This document shows positions 34,812 to 44,485 of a DNA stretch of 64,000 nucleotides, one piece after another; position 1 is the stretch's first letter; each line of letters begins with the position of its first letter. Below the pieces are notes generated by a model, which was not told the origin of the DNA, made no database searches, and was given only the letters and a program-made list of their open reading frames with translations. The stretch spans positions 94,736 to 158,735 of the forward strand of contig JAKOVF010000073.1 in assembly GCA_029782225.1 (NCBI GenBank), written 5' to 3'. A program made the translations under genes and the position numbers. The DNA is from Chloroflexota bacterium. GTDB lineage: Bacteria > Chloroflexota > Anaerolineae > Anaerolineales > Villigracilaceae.

Positions 34812-36002
34812 CTATGCCGGGGCCGTTGCCAGGTGGAGCGCATTTCGCTGCCGAAGCATTTCAAGAAAGGCCAGCAAGGTTAGACCGAGACTGATAAAGA
34901 CCAGCCACATCATCGCTTGCGCACCGAACCGCTCGAGCACTCGTCCTGTCAGCGATGGCAGGATCATACCGCCGAAACTGTCGCCAAGCAAAATGATGCT
35001 GCTCATCCGTGCAGTCAGCTTTATGGATCGGCCTGCCAGTGTGTATCCGGAGGGCCAGATAGGGGCCATACAAAATCCCAGCCCGGCCGATACGATCCAG
35101 AGAAGCAGAAGGGAATTTGAGAAAACGAAATTCGCGCCGAGAATCGCAAGACAGCCGACCAATGCCGCGGCGATCACCTGCCCGGTACGAAAACGCGTCG
35201 CCACCGGGATGGAAATCAGACGCCCAACGGTAAAGGCCAGCCAAAAACCGGAAGTCAGGTAAGCGGCCTGGGTGGCAGAGGCCAGACCCAGTGATGTGGC
35301 ATAGGTGTAAATCCAGCCGCCAAAAGTGACTTCTGCACCCACGTAGAAGAATAAGTACAACATGGAAATAACCAGAATGGGAAGGTATGGACGAACACTG
35401 GCGGTTCCAGCAGTTTCCGTTTCGTGTTGCTTCACAGGCTGCGGGCTATCTGGCATCAACAGCATAAATAGCGCTACCGGGACGGCGGTCGCTGCTATCG
35501 CCCAGTAAGTTTCACGATGAGTGGCACCCAGGTTCAAGAATAGTGCAAATACCGATGGAGCCAGAAATGCACCGAGGCCAAAGGAAAAGTGCAGGCCGTT
35601 CATGTAAGGTCCGACCTTCTCGCGGTGATTCCACATCAAGAGCGTGTTTGCACCGGTATTGATAATTCCGTTGGAGAGACCGATGACCGCATCCACCAGG
35701 ATCAATATCCAGACCGCTGGGCAAAGGGGAATGAAAAACAGCAGAGCGGCAGATGTCAGTTGCGCAAGCCCCAGGGCCAGATGGCCGCGCACGATCCGGT
35801 CGAACATCCAACCGCCAAGGGTGGTACCGAGAGTGTAGCCGATTGAACTTGCCAGAAATGTTCCACCAATGACGCCCATGGTTGTCCCTGTTTGGGATGC
35901 AAGTGATGGCAGAGTGGGTCCGGCAACACCCAGGCCAAGGCCCAGGCAGAGGAACATCAAATAATATCCGAGTGTATTGCGAAGAGTGGGGCTTTTGAGC
36001 AT
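34812..36002 (-). CDS. MFS transporter, sugar-symporter-like
   Basis: A 396-residue protein with about 12 membrane segments, in two halves joined by a charged loop (SPQPVKQHETETAG, about residues 184-197). Segments such as GGWMFDRIVRGHLAL between TM2 and TM3 and GRLISIPVATRFRTG between TM8 and TM9 give the MFS signature loops, and the pattern fits the FucP/MFSD4-like group. The substrate is unknown. It is the first gene right of the interrupted rRNA enzyme and points the same way. Confidence 0.8.
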   Translation of the reverse strand: MLKSPTLRNTLGYYLMFLCLGLGLGVAGPTLPSLASQTGTTMGVIGGTFLASSIGYTLGTTLGGWMFDRIVRGHLALGLAQLTSAALLFFIPLCPAVWILILVDAVIGLSNGIINTGANTLLMWNHREKVGPYMNGLHFSFGLGAFLAPSVFALFLNLGATHRETYWAIAATAVPVALFMLLMPDSPQPVKQHETETAGTASVRPYLPILVISMLYLFFYVGAEVTFGGWIYTYATSLGLASATQAAYLTSGFWLAFTVGRLISIPVATRFRTGQVIAAALVGCLAILGANFVFSNSLLLLWIVSAGLGFCMAPIWPSGYTLAGRSIKLTARMSSIILLGDSFGGMILPSLTGRVLERFGAQAMMWLVFISLGLTLLAFLEMLRQRNALHLATAPA

Positions 36003-36221
36003 AATGCGCGCCTCGATATGGATTTACCAGCGGGAAACTGCCGGGCGGAGGAATGATACCTGATTCCAAAAGTTTTTCACCTCCCGTAATCACCCTTCGA
36101 TTCAGCTGCTGCATCAACTGATTGACTTGCAAATGGACTTTGTGCTACTATAAGCCAGGAAAAATTCTTCGTTCTGCGCTTCATGTTGGCAGTGTTCTCA
36201 TTAGAGTTTGAGGAGAATCAA

Positions 36222-36386
36222 ATGAACGTGCACAAGTCACAGAAGTTGATTTCATATCTGGGGGTCTTCTTGCTGGTTTTTACCTCCTTCCTGTCGCTTA
36301 ATCCAACCAATATCGTCAAGGCAGATCACACAGCAAGTCCCGACAGTGTGTCTGCGGCGAGATCGCCAATCGCTAGCTCACGCTAA
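36222..36386 (+). pseudogene. Truncated secreted protein (signal peptide only)
   Basis: A 54-residue frame after TTGAGGAGAATCAA. It has a clear signal peptide (ISYLGVFLLVFTSFLSLNPT) and the beginning of a secreted protein (ADHTASPDSV), a start that resembles large extracellular pullulanase-type enzymes of Chloroflexota. After residue 44 the resemblance ends and a stop follows. The rest of the gene is absent, so it is probably a deletion remnant. Confidence 0.45.
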
Positions 36387-36497
36387 GTTATGGCTCGAAT
36401 GGCACGATGAACGTAAACGACATGGTATCAAACTGGCGCAACGTTGCACCTTGCGGAAACTAAGTTTCCAGGTGACCTTATCTCGTGGAGGAGAGAG

Positions 36498-36528
36498 AAA
36501 AAAGCAGCCCGCCGAAACGGCGGGCTGC
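36498..36528 (-). terminator. Strong terminator after scpB
   Basis: GCAGCCCGCCG and CGGCGGGCTGC form a perfect 11-bp stem with a 3-nt loop. On the minus strand it ends in six T, 20 nt after the scpB stop. Confidence 0.85.
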
Positions 36529-36547
36529 CCACCTTTCCTGTGAACCG

Positions 36548-37114
36548 TTATCCCTTCAACAATTCATCATGCCCATTCTCCGAACCAGATTCAACCGGCA
36601 CAGCCAGCGACGGCAGTTCGGCAATGGAGTTCAAACCGAAGTGTTGGAGGAAGTCTGGCGTGGTCGAATACAAAATCGGGCGGCCCGGTCCATCCGTTCG
36701 GCCCGATTCCTGGATCAGACCCTTGCTCAACAAGCTCTTCATCATGCCGTCGCTGTTGACCCCACGGATTGAGTCCACTTGCGGACGGGTGACCGGCTGT
36801 TGATATGCAATGATCGCCAGCGTCTCCAGTGCGGCGCGACTGAGGTGAGTGGTCGCTTCCAGGCCGAGGAACTCTTCGATCAAGGCGGCCAGCTCTGCGG
36901 CGGTGGTTAACTGCACACGTCCCGCAAGCCGTTGAAGACGAAGCCCACGCGTCTGGAGTGCATCCTCCAGCTCTTTCAATCCACGTTCAACCACCGATAC
37001 GCTGACATCCAGTGCGGTGGCAAGCTGTGCCATGGGCACGGGTTCGGCTGAAACGAACAACATCGCCTCGATTTTGGCGGCCAGGGTCAATTCCGGTGCT
37101 TGAGAGTCGCTCAT
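36548..37114 (-). CDS. scpB: ScpB, segregation and condensation protein B
   Basis: A 188-residue protein. Two winged-helix domains are present, with KIEAMLFVSAEPVPMAQLAT (residues 14-33) at the start and the family motif TLAIIAYQQPVTRPQVDSIR (about 98-117), then GLIQESGRTDGPGRPILYST. ScpB binds the SMC-ScpA complex that compacts and separates chromosomes. No scpA gene lies beside it here; the upstream neighbour is a divergent lipoprotein gene. A terminator follows immediately. Confidence 0.92.
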   Translation of the reverse strand: MSDSQAPELTLAAKIEAMLFVSAEPVPMAQLATALDVSVSVVERGLKELEDALQTRGLRLQRLAGRVQLTTAAELAALIEEFLGLEATTHLSRAALETLAIIAYQQPVTRPQVDSIRGVNSDGMMKSLLSKGLIQESGRTDGPGRPILYSTTPDFLQHFGLNSIAELPSLAVPVESGSENGHDELLKG

Positions 37115-37153
37115 GCTATAATTGCTCCGCTCACAATTTAGGATTGAGTAGAA

Positions 37154-37723
37154 ATGAAAAAGAAAAAAATTGCTTTACCACTTTTCCTGCTTACACTGAT
37201 TCTCACATCACTTGCCTGCACAGTCTTCGTGGGAGGCCCGGCTTACCCCGAGACAACAATCCCATATTCACCAGAAGCCGTACAAAGTTTACAGCAGCAA
37301 ATTCAGGAGGCGATGGTCACGGGGGCCGAGACCGGCGTCGTAACCCTGCAGATCAACGAGAGCCAGCTTACATCGTACCTCATCCTCAAACTTCAGCAGA
37401 ACGGCAAACCTCCATTCGATGAGCCCCAGGTCCTGCTGCGCAACGGCGAAATTCAGGTCTTTGGGAAAATCCAGCGCGGCATGTTTACCGCTAACATGGA
37501 AATCGTGCTTACGGCCACCGTGGATGAGAACGGGAAACAAAAGATCGATATCACCTCAGCCGATTTCGGTCCGTTCCCGGCGCCCGAGGGATTGAACAAC
37601 GCCATCAGTTCGTTGATCGATGAAGCGTTCACCGGTACGCTTGGCCCCGTCGCCACCGGCTTCCGCCTCGATACCATTACCATCGCAGATGGACTCATGA
37701 CAGTAACCGGCCATATCAAATAG
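37154..37723 (+). CDS. Lipoprotein of unknown function
   Basis: A 189-residue protein with an N-terminal basic region and hydrophobic core (KKKKIALPLFLLTLILTSLA) ending in a lipobox Cys (LTSLAC). The rest is a beta/alpha domain in which VVTLQINESQLTSYLILKLQ and VFGKIQRGMFTANMEIVL suggest a lipid- or membrane-associated fold like LmeA/DUF2140 proteins (tentative). It is divergent from scpB and 20 nt before the G5-domain gene. Confidence 0.65.
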   Translation: MKKKKIALPLFLLTLILTSLACTVFVGGPAYPETTIPYSPEAVQSLQQQIQEAMVTGAETGVVTLQINESQLTSYLILKLQQNGKPPFDEPQVLLRNGEIQVFGKIQRGMFTANMEIVLTATVDENGKQKIDITSADFGPFPAPEGLNNAISSLIDEAFTGTLGPVATGFRLDTITIADGLMTVTGHIK

Positions 37724-37743
37724 CGGCTGGATTATACCGCGAC

Positions 37744-39417
37744 ATGCTCCGCAACCCCCTCCGCCTTCGGCACCTCCCCCAAATACGACTGGGTAATTCA
37801 CATTTTAATTTCAGATCTTTTTTTCGTATTTGGGGGAGGCAGGGAGGGGGGCGCATTCGGATCATCTTTGCACTGACGCTGCTCCTGCTGACGGGGTCCT
37901 GTCGTTCCCCTCAACTTGGCGCACAGATCACGGTCAACATTGCAGCGGATGGCAAAACCCGCGAGGTCAATGTGCAGGATGGGAGTACTGTGTCGCAGGC
38001 ATTCCAGGCCGCGGGTATCGTACCCGGGGAATCCGATCAGTCTGAGCCGCCTCTTTATACCGTCCTGAGCAACGGTGATTCGGTCACGCTCAAGCGCATC
38101 AAGGAGGAATTCGAGACTGAGCAAATTGTCATTCCGTTTGAAAAGCAGGTTGTCCGCAATGAGTCTCTGCCCGAGGGGCAGACGCGACTGGTCCAGGCCG
38201 GGGTCAACGGGCTTCAGGAGGTCACGTATCGGAGAATTCTCGAGGACGGAGTCGAAACCAGCAAAACGGCGGTCAAGACCGTGGTCCTGAATGATGCGCT
38301 GCCGGAAATCGTCATGGTGGGCGCGCAAGCCTCCTTTACGCCGCTAAACATTCCTGGCAACCTCGTCTACCTTTCCAGCGGAAACGCCTGGATCATGGAG
38401 GGGTCTACCGCCAACCGCAGGGTGATTGTCAGCACGGGCGACTTAGATGGACGGATCTTCAAACTCTCACCAAATGGCGAGTACTTGATCTTCACCAGAA
38501 AATCAAAGAAGCCGGCCTCGCAGGAGATCAATACTTTATGGGTCGTGAGGGTCGGGAATACCGAACCAAAACCGATCTGGCTTCAGGCATATAATGTGGT
38601 GCATTTTGCAGAATGGATCCCCGGCACGAATTCGGTGGCTTACTCCACGGTTGAACCGCGTGCGGCCGCGCCGGGCTGGCAAGCTAACAATGACTTGTAC
38701 CGTGTGAGCATTACCGGGGGGGGGCCGCGAAAAATGCTCGACGCAAACAGCGGCGGCGTGTACGGCTGGTGGGGCATGTCGTTCGCTTATTCGGCCGATG
38801 GGCGACTCGCTTACGCGCGGCCGGACCAGATCGGGCTGGTGGATCAAGACGGTGGCTATCTCAAGCCCTTGCTCGACATTGCACCGTTGAACACCCACAG
38901 TGACTGGGCCTGGGTCCCGCCGTTGGCGTGGGGTTCTGACGGTAAGTCTTTATTCTTTGTCTCACACGCGCCAGCGCCCGCACCGATCACCAATGAAGAG
39001 TCACCGTATTTTGATCTCGCAGCCACTTCGTTCGAAAATCGAGCAACCGTGCCGCTCGTTCAAGAGGCCGGTATGTTTGCATATCCATCTGCCTCAGAGG
39101 CTCGCTTGAGCGGCAAAGAGCGGACCTATCAGATCGCGTATCTGCAATCGATTTTTCTGGAAGCTAGCGACACTAGCCGCTATCGCTTGATGGTCATGGA
39201 TCGCGATGGCTCCAACCGCCGCGCGCTGTTCCCGCCGGCCGATGCAGGCGGCATCGAGCCGCAGACGCCGGCCTGGGCACCGGAGCCGCTCGATGGTCAG
39301 ACCGGCGATTTTGTTGCTGTTGTTTACCAGGGCAATCTCTGGTTGATCGATAGTGGAAGTGGCGCGGCCTATCAGGTCACCGGGGATGGTTTGATCACAA
39401 GTATTGACTGGAAGTGA
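37744..39417 (+). CDS. G5-domain and beta-propeller-like lipoprotein
   Basis: A protein of up to 557 residues. After a hydrophobic stretch ending in a lipobox-like Cys (LLLLTGSC, about residue 53) come a ubiquitin-like segment ([20 protein letters not shown]), a G5 domain ([20 protein letters not shown] and [14 protein letters not shown]) and WD40/TolB-like propeller strands (about 205-557). G5 domains bind cell-wall sugars. The first 40 residues lie over an inverted repeat (37773-37839) and look unnatural, so the true start may be a rare codon nearer to the hydrophobic segment. Location is the cell surface. Confidence 0.7.
   Translation: MLRNPLRLRHLPQIRLGNSHFNFRSFFRIWGRQGGGRIRIIFALTLLLLTGSCRSPQLGAQITVNIAADGKTREVNVQDGSTVSQAFQAAGIVPGESDQSEPPLYTVLSNGDSVTLKRIKEEFETEQIVIPFEKQVVRNESLPEGQTRLVQAGVNGLQEVTYRRILEDGVETSKTAVKTVVLNDALPEIVMVGAQASFTPLNIPGNLVYLSSGNAWIMEGSTANRRVIVSTGDLDGRIFKLSPNGEYLIFTRKSKKPASQEINTLWVVRVGNTEPKPIWLQAYNVVHFAEWIPGTNSVAYSTVEPRAAAPGWQANNDLYRVSITGGGPRKMLDANSGGVYGWWGMSFAYSADGRLAYARPDQIGLVDQDGGYLKPLLDIAPLNTHSDWAWVPPLAWGSDGKSLFFVSHAPAPAPITNEESPYFDLAATSFENRATVPLVQEAGMFAYPSASEARLSGKERTYQIAYLQSIFLEASDTSRYRLMVMDRDGSNRRALFPPADAGGIEPQTPAWAPEPLDGQTGDFVAVVYQGNLWLIDSGSGAAYQVTGDGLITSIDWK
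37773..37839. repeat. Inverted repeat over the 5' end of the G5 gene
   Basis: CCTCCCCCAAATACGA and TCGTATTTGGGGGAGG are perfect 16-bp arms with a 35-nt AT-rich centre. Outer CCCCCTCC/GGAGGGGG stretches extend the symmetry to about 37752-37853. Confidence 0.65.
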
Positions 39418-39421
39418 ATCC

Positions 39422-39455
39422 AGGTGACAGTCACTTTTGGAAGCAACTGTCACCT
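39422..39455. terminator. Hairpin between the G5 gene and the epimerase gene
   Basis: AGGTGACAGT and ACTGTCACCT form a perfect 10-bp stem with a 14-nt loop. The T-run after it is short. Confidence 0.5.
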
Positions 39456-39476
39456 TTGCACACAAAGAGGTTTCCT

Positions 39477-40436
39477 ATGCGTATTTTGATCACCGGTGCG
39501 GCCGGGTTCCTCGGCTCGCATCTCTGCGACCGGCTACTCGCGGAGGGACATGAAGTTATCGGGATGGACAATTTCATCACAGGCAGTCCGGATAACATTG
39601 CACACCTGGCGGGAAATGAAAGATTCACGTTTTTCAAACGAGATATTTCAAACTACATGTTTGTGCCCGGCAAAGTGGAGGCGATCCTGCACTTCGCGTC
39701 GCCGGCGAGCCCTAACCCGCTCTCTGCATCGGGATATTTCAACCTGCCGATCCAGACCATGAAAGCTGGTGCGCTGGGCACTCACAACTGTCTCGGCATT
39801 GCACGCGGACAGAACGCGCGCTTCCTGTTGGCCTCCACCAGCGAAATCTATGGCGATCCGCTGGTACACCCACAAGTGGAATCCTACGCCGGCAACGTGG
39901 ACCCGATCGGCACGCGCGCGGTCTATGACGAAGCCAAGCGCTTTGCAGAATCGCTGACGATGGCTTACCACCGCTACCACCATGTGGACACGCGGATCGT
40001 GCGCATCTTCAACACATACGGTCCGCGTATGGATTTGGAAGACGGCCGAGCCCTGCCCAACTTCCTGAAGCAAGCCCTCCTGGGGCAACCCCTTACAGTT
40101 TATGGTGACGGCGGACAGAGTCGTTCGTTTTGTTATGTAGATGACCTTATCGACGGCATCGTCCGCCTGCTCTATTCCGAGGAAAACATGCCGGTCAACA
40201 TCGGCAACCCTGTCGAGATGACCGTTCTGCAATTCGCGGAAGCCATCAACCGCATTGTCGGGAATAAAGCTGGCATCAGTTTTGTGCCTGATGCGCGCAG
40301 TGCCCGAGATCCGCAGCGCCGGCAGCCGGATATCACCCGAGCAAAAGAGATCCTCGGCTGGGAGCCAAAGGTCAGCCTGGATGAAGGCATCAAGAAAACC
40401 ATTCCATTCTTCAAACAAAAACTCGGTCTCGTATGA
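39477..40436 (+). CDS. UDP-glucuronate decarboxylase-like SDR epimerase
   Basis: A 319-residue extended SDR. The NAD-binding [15 protein letters not shown] is at residues 7-21, the active-site strand [10 protein letters not shown] at about 118-127, the Tyr and Lys in YDEAKRFAE at about 144-152, and [10 protein letters not shown] near 172. The sequence order and [15 protein letters not shown] fit UDP-xylose synthase, which makes UDP-xylose from UDP-glucuronate. I start at ATG 39477 ([10 protein letters not shown]), which is the family start. It overlaps the GtrA-like gene by 4 nt, so sugar-nucleotide use at the membrane is likely. Confidence 0.85.
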   Translation: MRILITGAAGFLGSHLCDRLLAEGHEVIGMDNFITGSPDNIAHLAGNERFTFFKRDISNYMFVPGKVEAILHFASPASPNPLSASGYFNLPIQTMKAGALGTHNCLGIARGQNARFLLASTSEIYGDPLVHPQVESYAGNVDPIGTRAVYDEAKRFAESLTMAYHRYHHVDTRIVRIFNTYGPRMDLEDGRALPNFLKQALLGQPLTVYGDGGQSRSFCYVDDLIDGIVRLLYSEENMPVNIGNPVEMTVLQFAEAINRIVGNKAGISFVPDARSARDPQRRQPDITRAKEILGWEPKVSLDEGIKKTIPFFKQKLGLV

Positions 40437-40891
40437 TTTTGACAGATAACAAGGAACGCACTCGTTTTCTCAAATTTGCAGTTGTCGGGGCTTTTGGCGC
40501 AGTCATTGACTTTGGAGTGATGAACCTGCTCACACACGCCGCGAACATGAAATTGGTATACGCGGGAACGGTTTCGTTTCTCTGCGCCGTGATCAGCAAC
40601 TTTATCTGGAACCGCTATTGGACATACCCTGAATCACGTTCACGCCACTTGCTCCATCAATTGGGCATGTTTTTTCTGGTGAATCTGGCAGGCATTGCAA
40701 TCCGCGTACCCATCCTCCATTTTGGAGAACCGCCCCTTCTGCATGTCTTCGAACAATCCTTTGGCATGGGCCTCAACGACGCTGAATTCATCGCGAAGAA
40801 CCTGACCCTCGCTATCGCAGTCGGGATCGTGATGCTGTGGAACTTCTTCGTTAACCGATATTGGACGTATAATGATGTTGAAGAAAGCTAA
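40433..40891 (+). CDS. GtrA-like membrane protein
   Basis: A 152-residue protein with four membrane segments and the GtrA signatures [20 protein letters not shown] (about residues 12-31) and [14 protein letters not shown] (about 55-68), with [10 protein letters not shown] near the end. GtrA-family proteins help move lipid-linked sugars across the membrane. It overlaps the UDP-sugar decarboxylase gene by 4 nt, which supports a role in glycan assembly. Confidence 0.85.
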   Translation: MILTDNKERTRFLKFAVVGAFGAVIDFGVMNLLTHAANMKLVYAGTVSFLCAVISNFIWNRYWTYPESRSRHLLHQLGMFFLVNLAGIAIRVPILHFGEPPLLHVFEQSFGMGLNDAEFIAKNLTLAIAVGIVMLWNFFVNRYWTYNDVEES

Positions 40892-40990
40892 CTGCAGAGA
40901 AGCGCCAATGGCCCGCTTGCTTCAATCGGACGGATTCTTTTCCATGTAATTATTCAATTTGGTGTGCCTGGCGCTGAAGTGAGGACTCAA

Positions 40991-41374
40991 ATGGATCAAA
41001 CCGCTCAACGCGCCCTGATACCTGTTTACACGTCAAAAGGTGACGCCGAGGCCTTTTTGGATTACCCCAACCTGTTCAACCGAAATGGGGAATGGGTCGG
41101 CTGGGTCACACCGAATCGAGAAGTCTATTCGGTGCTGGGTTACTACGTTGGCACAATTTCCAAGGATCGGCGCATCCTTCGCAAGCGTGCAACGAGTACG
41201 CTCAAAGCCCGGCTGGAACCGCCCCGCCGTCCGCGGAGGGTCTACCCACCGGCTACGATCCCGCTGGCTCCTCTTATGGCCGAACTATCCAACTCTGTCA
41301 TTGATGTTTTGCTCGAGGAGCCGGAGCGTCTGCACACTCTCGACGTCGGCGAACTTCGAGAAGATTTGGATTAG
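40991..41374 (+). CDS. Conserved hypothetical protein (4-strand beta)
   Basis: A 127-residue protein starting after GTGAGGACTCAA. The pattern AFLDYPNLFNRNGEWVGWVT and YSVLGYYVGTISKDRRILRK repeats short strands and turns, and the Arg/Pro-rich middle (PPRRPRRVYPP) is followed by an acidic C-terminus. It resembles an uncharacterised family from Chloroflexota (from memory). It lies in the same direction as the flanking genes, 8 nt before the thioesterase gene. Confidence 0.6.
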   Translation: MDQTAQRALIPVYTSKGDAEAFLDYPNLFNRNGEWVGWVTPNREVYSVLGYYVGTISKDRRILRKRATSTLKARLEPPRRPRRVYPPATIPLAPLMAELSNSVIDVLLEEPERLHTLDVGELREDLD

Positions 41375-41382
41375 TTTTATTG

Positions 41383-41853
41383 ATGACTACCCTTGCTCCC
41401 AAACCCGTCCGCGCCTCGCGCATCACCATCGCGCAATTGATGCATCCGGAACATGCCAACCTGCTTGGCAACGTGCACGGCGGCTGGATCATGAAACTGG
41501 TGGATGAAGCCGGCGCCCTGACTTGTATGCGGCACGCGCAATGTAAGGTGGTAACAGTTGCAATTGACTCGATGGTCTTTCGCCAGCCCATCCGAATTGG
41601 CGATCTGGTCATCCTGAATGCGGAAGTAACCTACACTGGCCGAACCTCGATGGAAGCCGAAGTCCAGGTGCTGGCCGAGAACCCGATCACGGGCGCGAGA
41701 ACACATACAAACACGGCCTATCTCGTTTATGTGGCATTGGATGACAATGGGCGTTCCACGCCAGTCCCACAAGTCATCGCTGAGACCGAAGATGAAAAAC
41801 GCCGCATGGAGCAGGCCAAACTCCGGCAGGAGTACCGGTTGCAGCAGAGGTGA
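41383..41853 (+). CDS. YciA/BACH-like acyl-CoA thioesterase
   Basis: A 156-residue hotdog-fold enzyme. The active-site loop NVHGGWIMKLVDEAGALTCM (about residues 31-50) with the conserved Asp, then VVTVAIDSMVFRQPIRIGDL, match acyl-CoA thioesterases of the YciA type. They hydrolyse acyl-CoA to free acid and CoA. The ATG at 41383 is used; a TTG lies one codon upstream. Its stop overlaps the GTG start of the GT-C gene by 4 nt. Confidence 0.88.
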   Translation: MTTLAPKPVRASRITIAQLMHPEHANLLGNVHGGWIMKLVDEAGALTCMRHAQCKVVTVAIDSMVFRQPIRIGDLVILNAEVTYTGRTSMEAEVQVLAENPITGARTHTNTAYLVYVALDDNGRSTPVPQVIAETEDEKRRMEQAKLRQEYRLQQR

Positions 41854-43481
41854 GCTTGCAGAATCAGAACGACACAAAAAAGAATTATCTTCCCATCCTC
41901 ATCCTGCTGGCCGCAAATATCATTTGCGGCCTGTTTGTATTTCGGGACTATGGCCTTTCGTGGGATGAGCCTCTTTTTTATAATTACGCGGACTCGCTCG
42001 GCTACGCATATTCTCCCAATGAATGGTTCAGCCCGGATTTCAACCTAGAGAATGCCTACGGCGCCAGCGGGACAGACCACGCCAACCGCGGACCTGCTTA
42101 TCTCCTGCTCGCGCGCGAGCCGGTTTATCTTCTCAAATCCTTCGGCCTTGACGAACCGTCCGCCTGGCATCTGATTAATTTTCTAACCTTCCAACTCGGT
42201 GTTTTCCTCCTCTACCGTCTGGCCTTGCGTTGGATCAAATCGTGGTCTGCCTTTGCAGCATCCGCGCTCTTTGCATGGCAGCCTCTCCTGTGGGGACATG
42301 CCTTCATCAATCCGAAAGATCCGCCTTTTCTTGTGTTCTTCCTCGGGGCATTTGTATTCGGGCTTGAGATGGTGGATACGCTGAACTCTGGATTGAAGAG
42401 CAGAAACCAGAAAATACTATCGACGGTTCTGGCTGGATTTTTCCTCGGCATCGCTACATCGATCCGTGTGCTGGGTCCACTGGCCGGATTGCTGGTTGGC
42501 ATGTACGCTTTGCGCTGGCTGAACAGACGCATCATCCCTTACTTTGCCCTTTACACGTTGGTAACCATCGTCATCATGTTTGCGGCCTGGCCGTATCTGT
42601 GGCTCAGTCCCTTACAGCGTTTCGTAGAAGTCTTCGGTTTCATGTCAGATAACCCAACAGAACTCAGAGTCTTATTCATGGGCAATTATTATCATGCGGG
42701 TGAATTGCCGCACCGCTATTTGCCCACCATGCTCGCCCTCACGTTGACAGAACCTGTCTGGCCGCTGTTCCTGGCAGGAGTTGGAGTGGGTGTTTGGAAA
42801 CTCATCCATTTGCCGCGGAATCCAACGGCGGACCACCGACCACGGGCCGCCGGTCATGCACCACTTTACACTGATCGCTGGCCACTGCTCACTGATTACT
42901 CTCTCCTGCTTCTCTGGTTCCTCATCCCGTCTGCCTATGCCCTCCTTCGCCGGCCGGCCATGTACGATGGCTTTCGTCATTTTCTATTTATGATTCCCCC
43001 GGTGTTTATCTTCGCGGGCCTTGCATTTGAAAAGATTTTCGAGTTGTTGCGCACACGCGTCCTGGCGATTGCTCTCACAGCGATCATCCTGCTCCCCGCG
43101 ATCGTTTCTGCTGTCAAATTGCATCCCTATGAATATGCCTACTACAACTCCTTTGTTGGCGGCACAAGTGGCGCATTCCGCACGTATGAAACAGAGTTTT
43201 GGCTCACCTGCTATAAAGAGGCCATCGAAAATCTGCAAAGCCAGGTGAAAGAGCCCGCCAAAGTATATGTCCATCGCGAAGCCTATATCGCAGCCACATA
43301 CGCCAATCCCAATCTCACAGTCCTGGATGAGCGTGGCGCGCTCAATCAGATCAAATCTGGTGACTACATTCTGGTCAACAGTCGTTCGAATGAGGATTTG
43401 AAAACGTTCAAAGATGCTCCCATCATTCTCCAAGTCACCCGCGGCGACGCGGTTTTCTGCACCATCAGGAGGATTCCATGA
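41850..43481 (+). CDS. GT-C-fold membrane glycosyltransferase (ArnT/PMT-like)
   Basis: A 543-residue protein with about 10 membrane segments and a large extracytoplasmic loop. FRDYGLSWDEPLFYNYADSL near residue 32 holds the acidic motif expected in the first loop of GT-C enzymes. The last 120 residues form a soluble domain. Such enzymes transfer sugar from polyprenyl-phosphate. Start is GTG at 41850 overlapping the thioesterase stop. Residues about 325-351 (from a repeat at 42824-42900) look inserted. It overlaps the UroD-like gene by 4 nt. Confidence 0.75.
   Translation: MSLQNQNDTKKNYLPILILLAANIICGLFVFRDYGLSWDEPLFYNYADSLGYAYSPNEWFSPDFNLENAYGASGTDHANRGPAYLLLAREPVYLLKSFGLDEPSAWHLINFLTFQLGVFLLYRLALRWIKSWSAFAASALFAWQPLLWGHAFINPKDPPFLVFFLGAFVFGLEMVDTLNSGLKSRNQKILSTVLAGFFLGIATSIRVLGPLAGLLVGMYALRWLNRRIIPYFALYTLVTIVIMFAAWPYLWLSPLQRFVEVFGFMSDNPTELRVLFMGNYYHAGELPHRYLPTMLALTLTEPVWPLFLAGVGVGVWKLIHLPRNPTADHRPRAAGHAPLYTDRWPLLTDYSLLLLWFLIPSAYALLRRPAMYDGFRHFLFMIPPVFIFAGLAFEKIFELLRTRVLAIALTAIILLPAIVSAVKLHPYEYAYYNSFVGGTSGAFRTYETEFWLTCYKEAIENLQSQVKEPAKVYVHREAYIAATYANPNLTVLDERGALNQIKSGDYILVNSRSNEDLKTFKDAPIILQVTRGDAVFCTIRRIP
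42824..42900 (+). repeat. In-frame GACCACCGACCAC-type repeat inside the GT-C gene
   Basis: The stretch encodes TADHRPRAAGHAPLYTDR. Its sequence (CGGCGGACCACCGACCACGG and beyond) is closely similar to inserts at 54501-54549 and 56743-56786. All three keep the reading frame and interrupt conserved regions. Confidence 0.55.
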
Positions 43482-44485
43482 CCACACATCGGGAAAGATT
43501 ACAGGCCTGCCTCAAAGGCGAAATGCCAGACCGTACGCCGATCGCTCTCTGGCGCCACTTCCCCGTGGACGATCAAGCCCCGGAAAAACTCGCCGCGGCA
43601 ACTCTGCAGTTCCAGAAAACATGTGACTTCGACCTGGTCAAAGTCACGCCGGCCTCTTCCTTCTGCCTGAAAGATTGGGGCGTGGAGGATGAATGGGTCG
43701 GCGACACCGAAGGGACTCGTCGGTATACCAAACACGTCATTGAAAGCCCGCGAGATTGGGAGAAACTTCCGATGCTGGACCCGACCGCTCCGCATCTAGC
43801 GGCACAGTTAGCCTGCCTCCGTTTGATCCGCAGCAGACTAGACCCGGAGACTCCCATGATCCAGACTGTTTTCAGTCCGCTGGCGCAGGCAAAGAATCTG
43901 GCAGGTAATGACCGTTTGCTCGCAGATTTGAGGCTGCATCCTCAAGCGGTTATGAAGGGACTCGAAATTATCGCTGCCTCCACAGCAAAATTTGTAGAAG
44001 CCGCCCTGGAAACAGGCATTGATGGCATCTTCTACGCGGTCCAACATGCGCAGGCCAGCTTACTCACACAGGAGGAGTATGACACGTTCGGCGTACCCCT
44101 CGATCTCCAGGTTCTGGAACCGGCAAATTCCTTGTGGCTGAACCTTTTACATCTGCACGGCAAGGATGTCTATTTTGACCTGGTCATCCAGTACAAGTGT
44201 CAGATCGTCAACTGGCACGACCGCGAGACCTATCCGTCACTGAGGGAAGCGCGCAAGAACTTCACCGGCGTGACCTGTGGAGGCATCAGGCAGGACACAA
44301 TGGTTTACGCAGATTCAGCCACCGTCGAGAAGGAAGCGCATAACGCTATGAAGCAGACGAAAGGTCAAAGCTTCATCCTTGGTACAGGATGTGTGGTTCC
44401 TGTCATCGCGCCGCATGGAAATATTATGGCAGCCCGACAAAGTGTCGAAACCACTGCCGGAAAAACAGCGAAAGGCGAGGAATGA
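43478..44485 (+). CDS. Uroporphyrinogen decarboxylase-family protein
   Basis: A 335-residue TIM-barrel protein of the UroD/MtaA-like group. The start TTHRERLQACLKGEMPDRTP, IALWRHFPVDDQ and the later TPMIQTVFSPLAQAKNLAG match the family. The zinc-site H-x-C of methyltransferases is replaced by HLHG (about residue 224), so this is unlikely to be a methylcobalamin:CoM methyltransferase and may be a decarboxylase-like or unassigned member. It overlaps the genes on both sides by 4 nt. Confidence 0.75.
   Translation: MTTHRERLQACLKGEMPDRTPIALWRHFPVDDQAPEKLAAATLQFQKTCDFDLVKVTPASSFCLKDWGVEDEWVGDTEGTRRYTKHVIESPRDWEKLPMLDPTAPHLAAQLACLRLIRSRLDPETPMIQTVFSPLAQAKNLAGNDRLLADLRLHPQAVMKGLEIIAASTAKFVEAALETGIDGIFYAVQHAQASLLTQEEYDTFGVPLDLQVLEPANSLWLNLLHLHGKDVYFDLVIQYKCQIVNWHDRETYPSLREARKNFTGVTCGGIRQDTMVYADSATVEKEAHNAMKQTKGQSFILGTGCVVPVIAPHGNIMAARQSVETTAGKTAKGEE

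Noticed and set aside
35512..36132. Minus-strand frame of 206 codons
   Set aside because: Antisense-frame shadow of the MFS gene on the same strand, with no domain.
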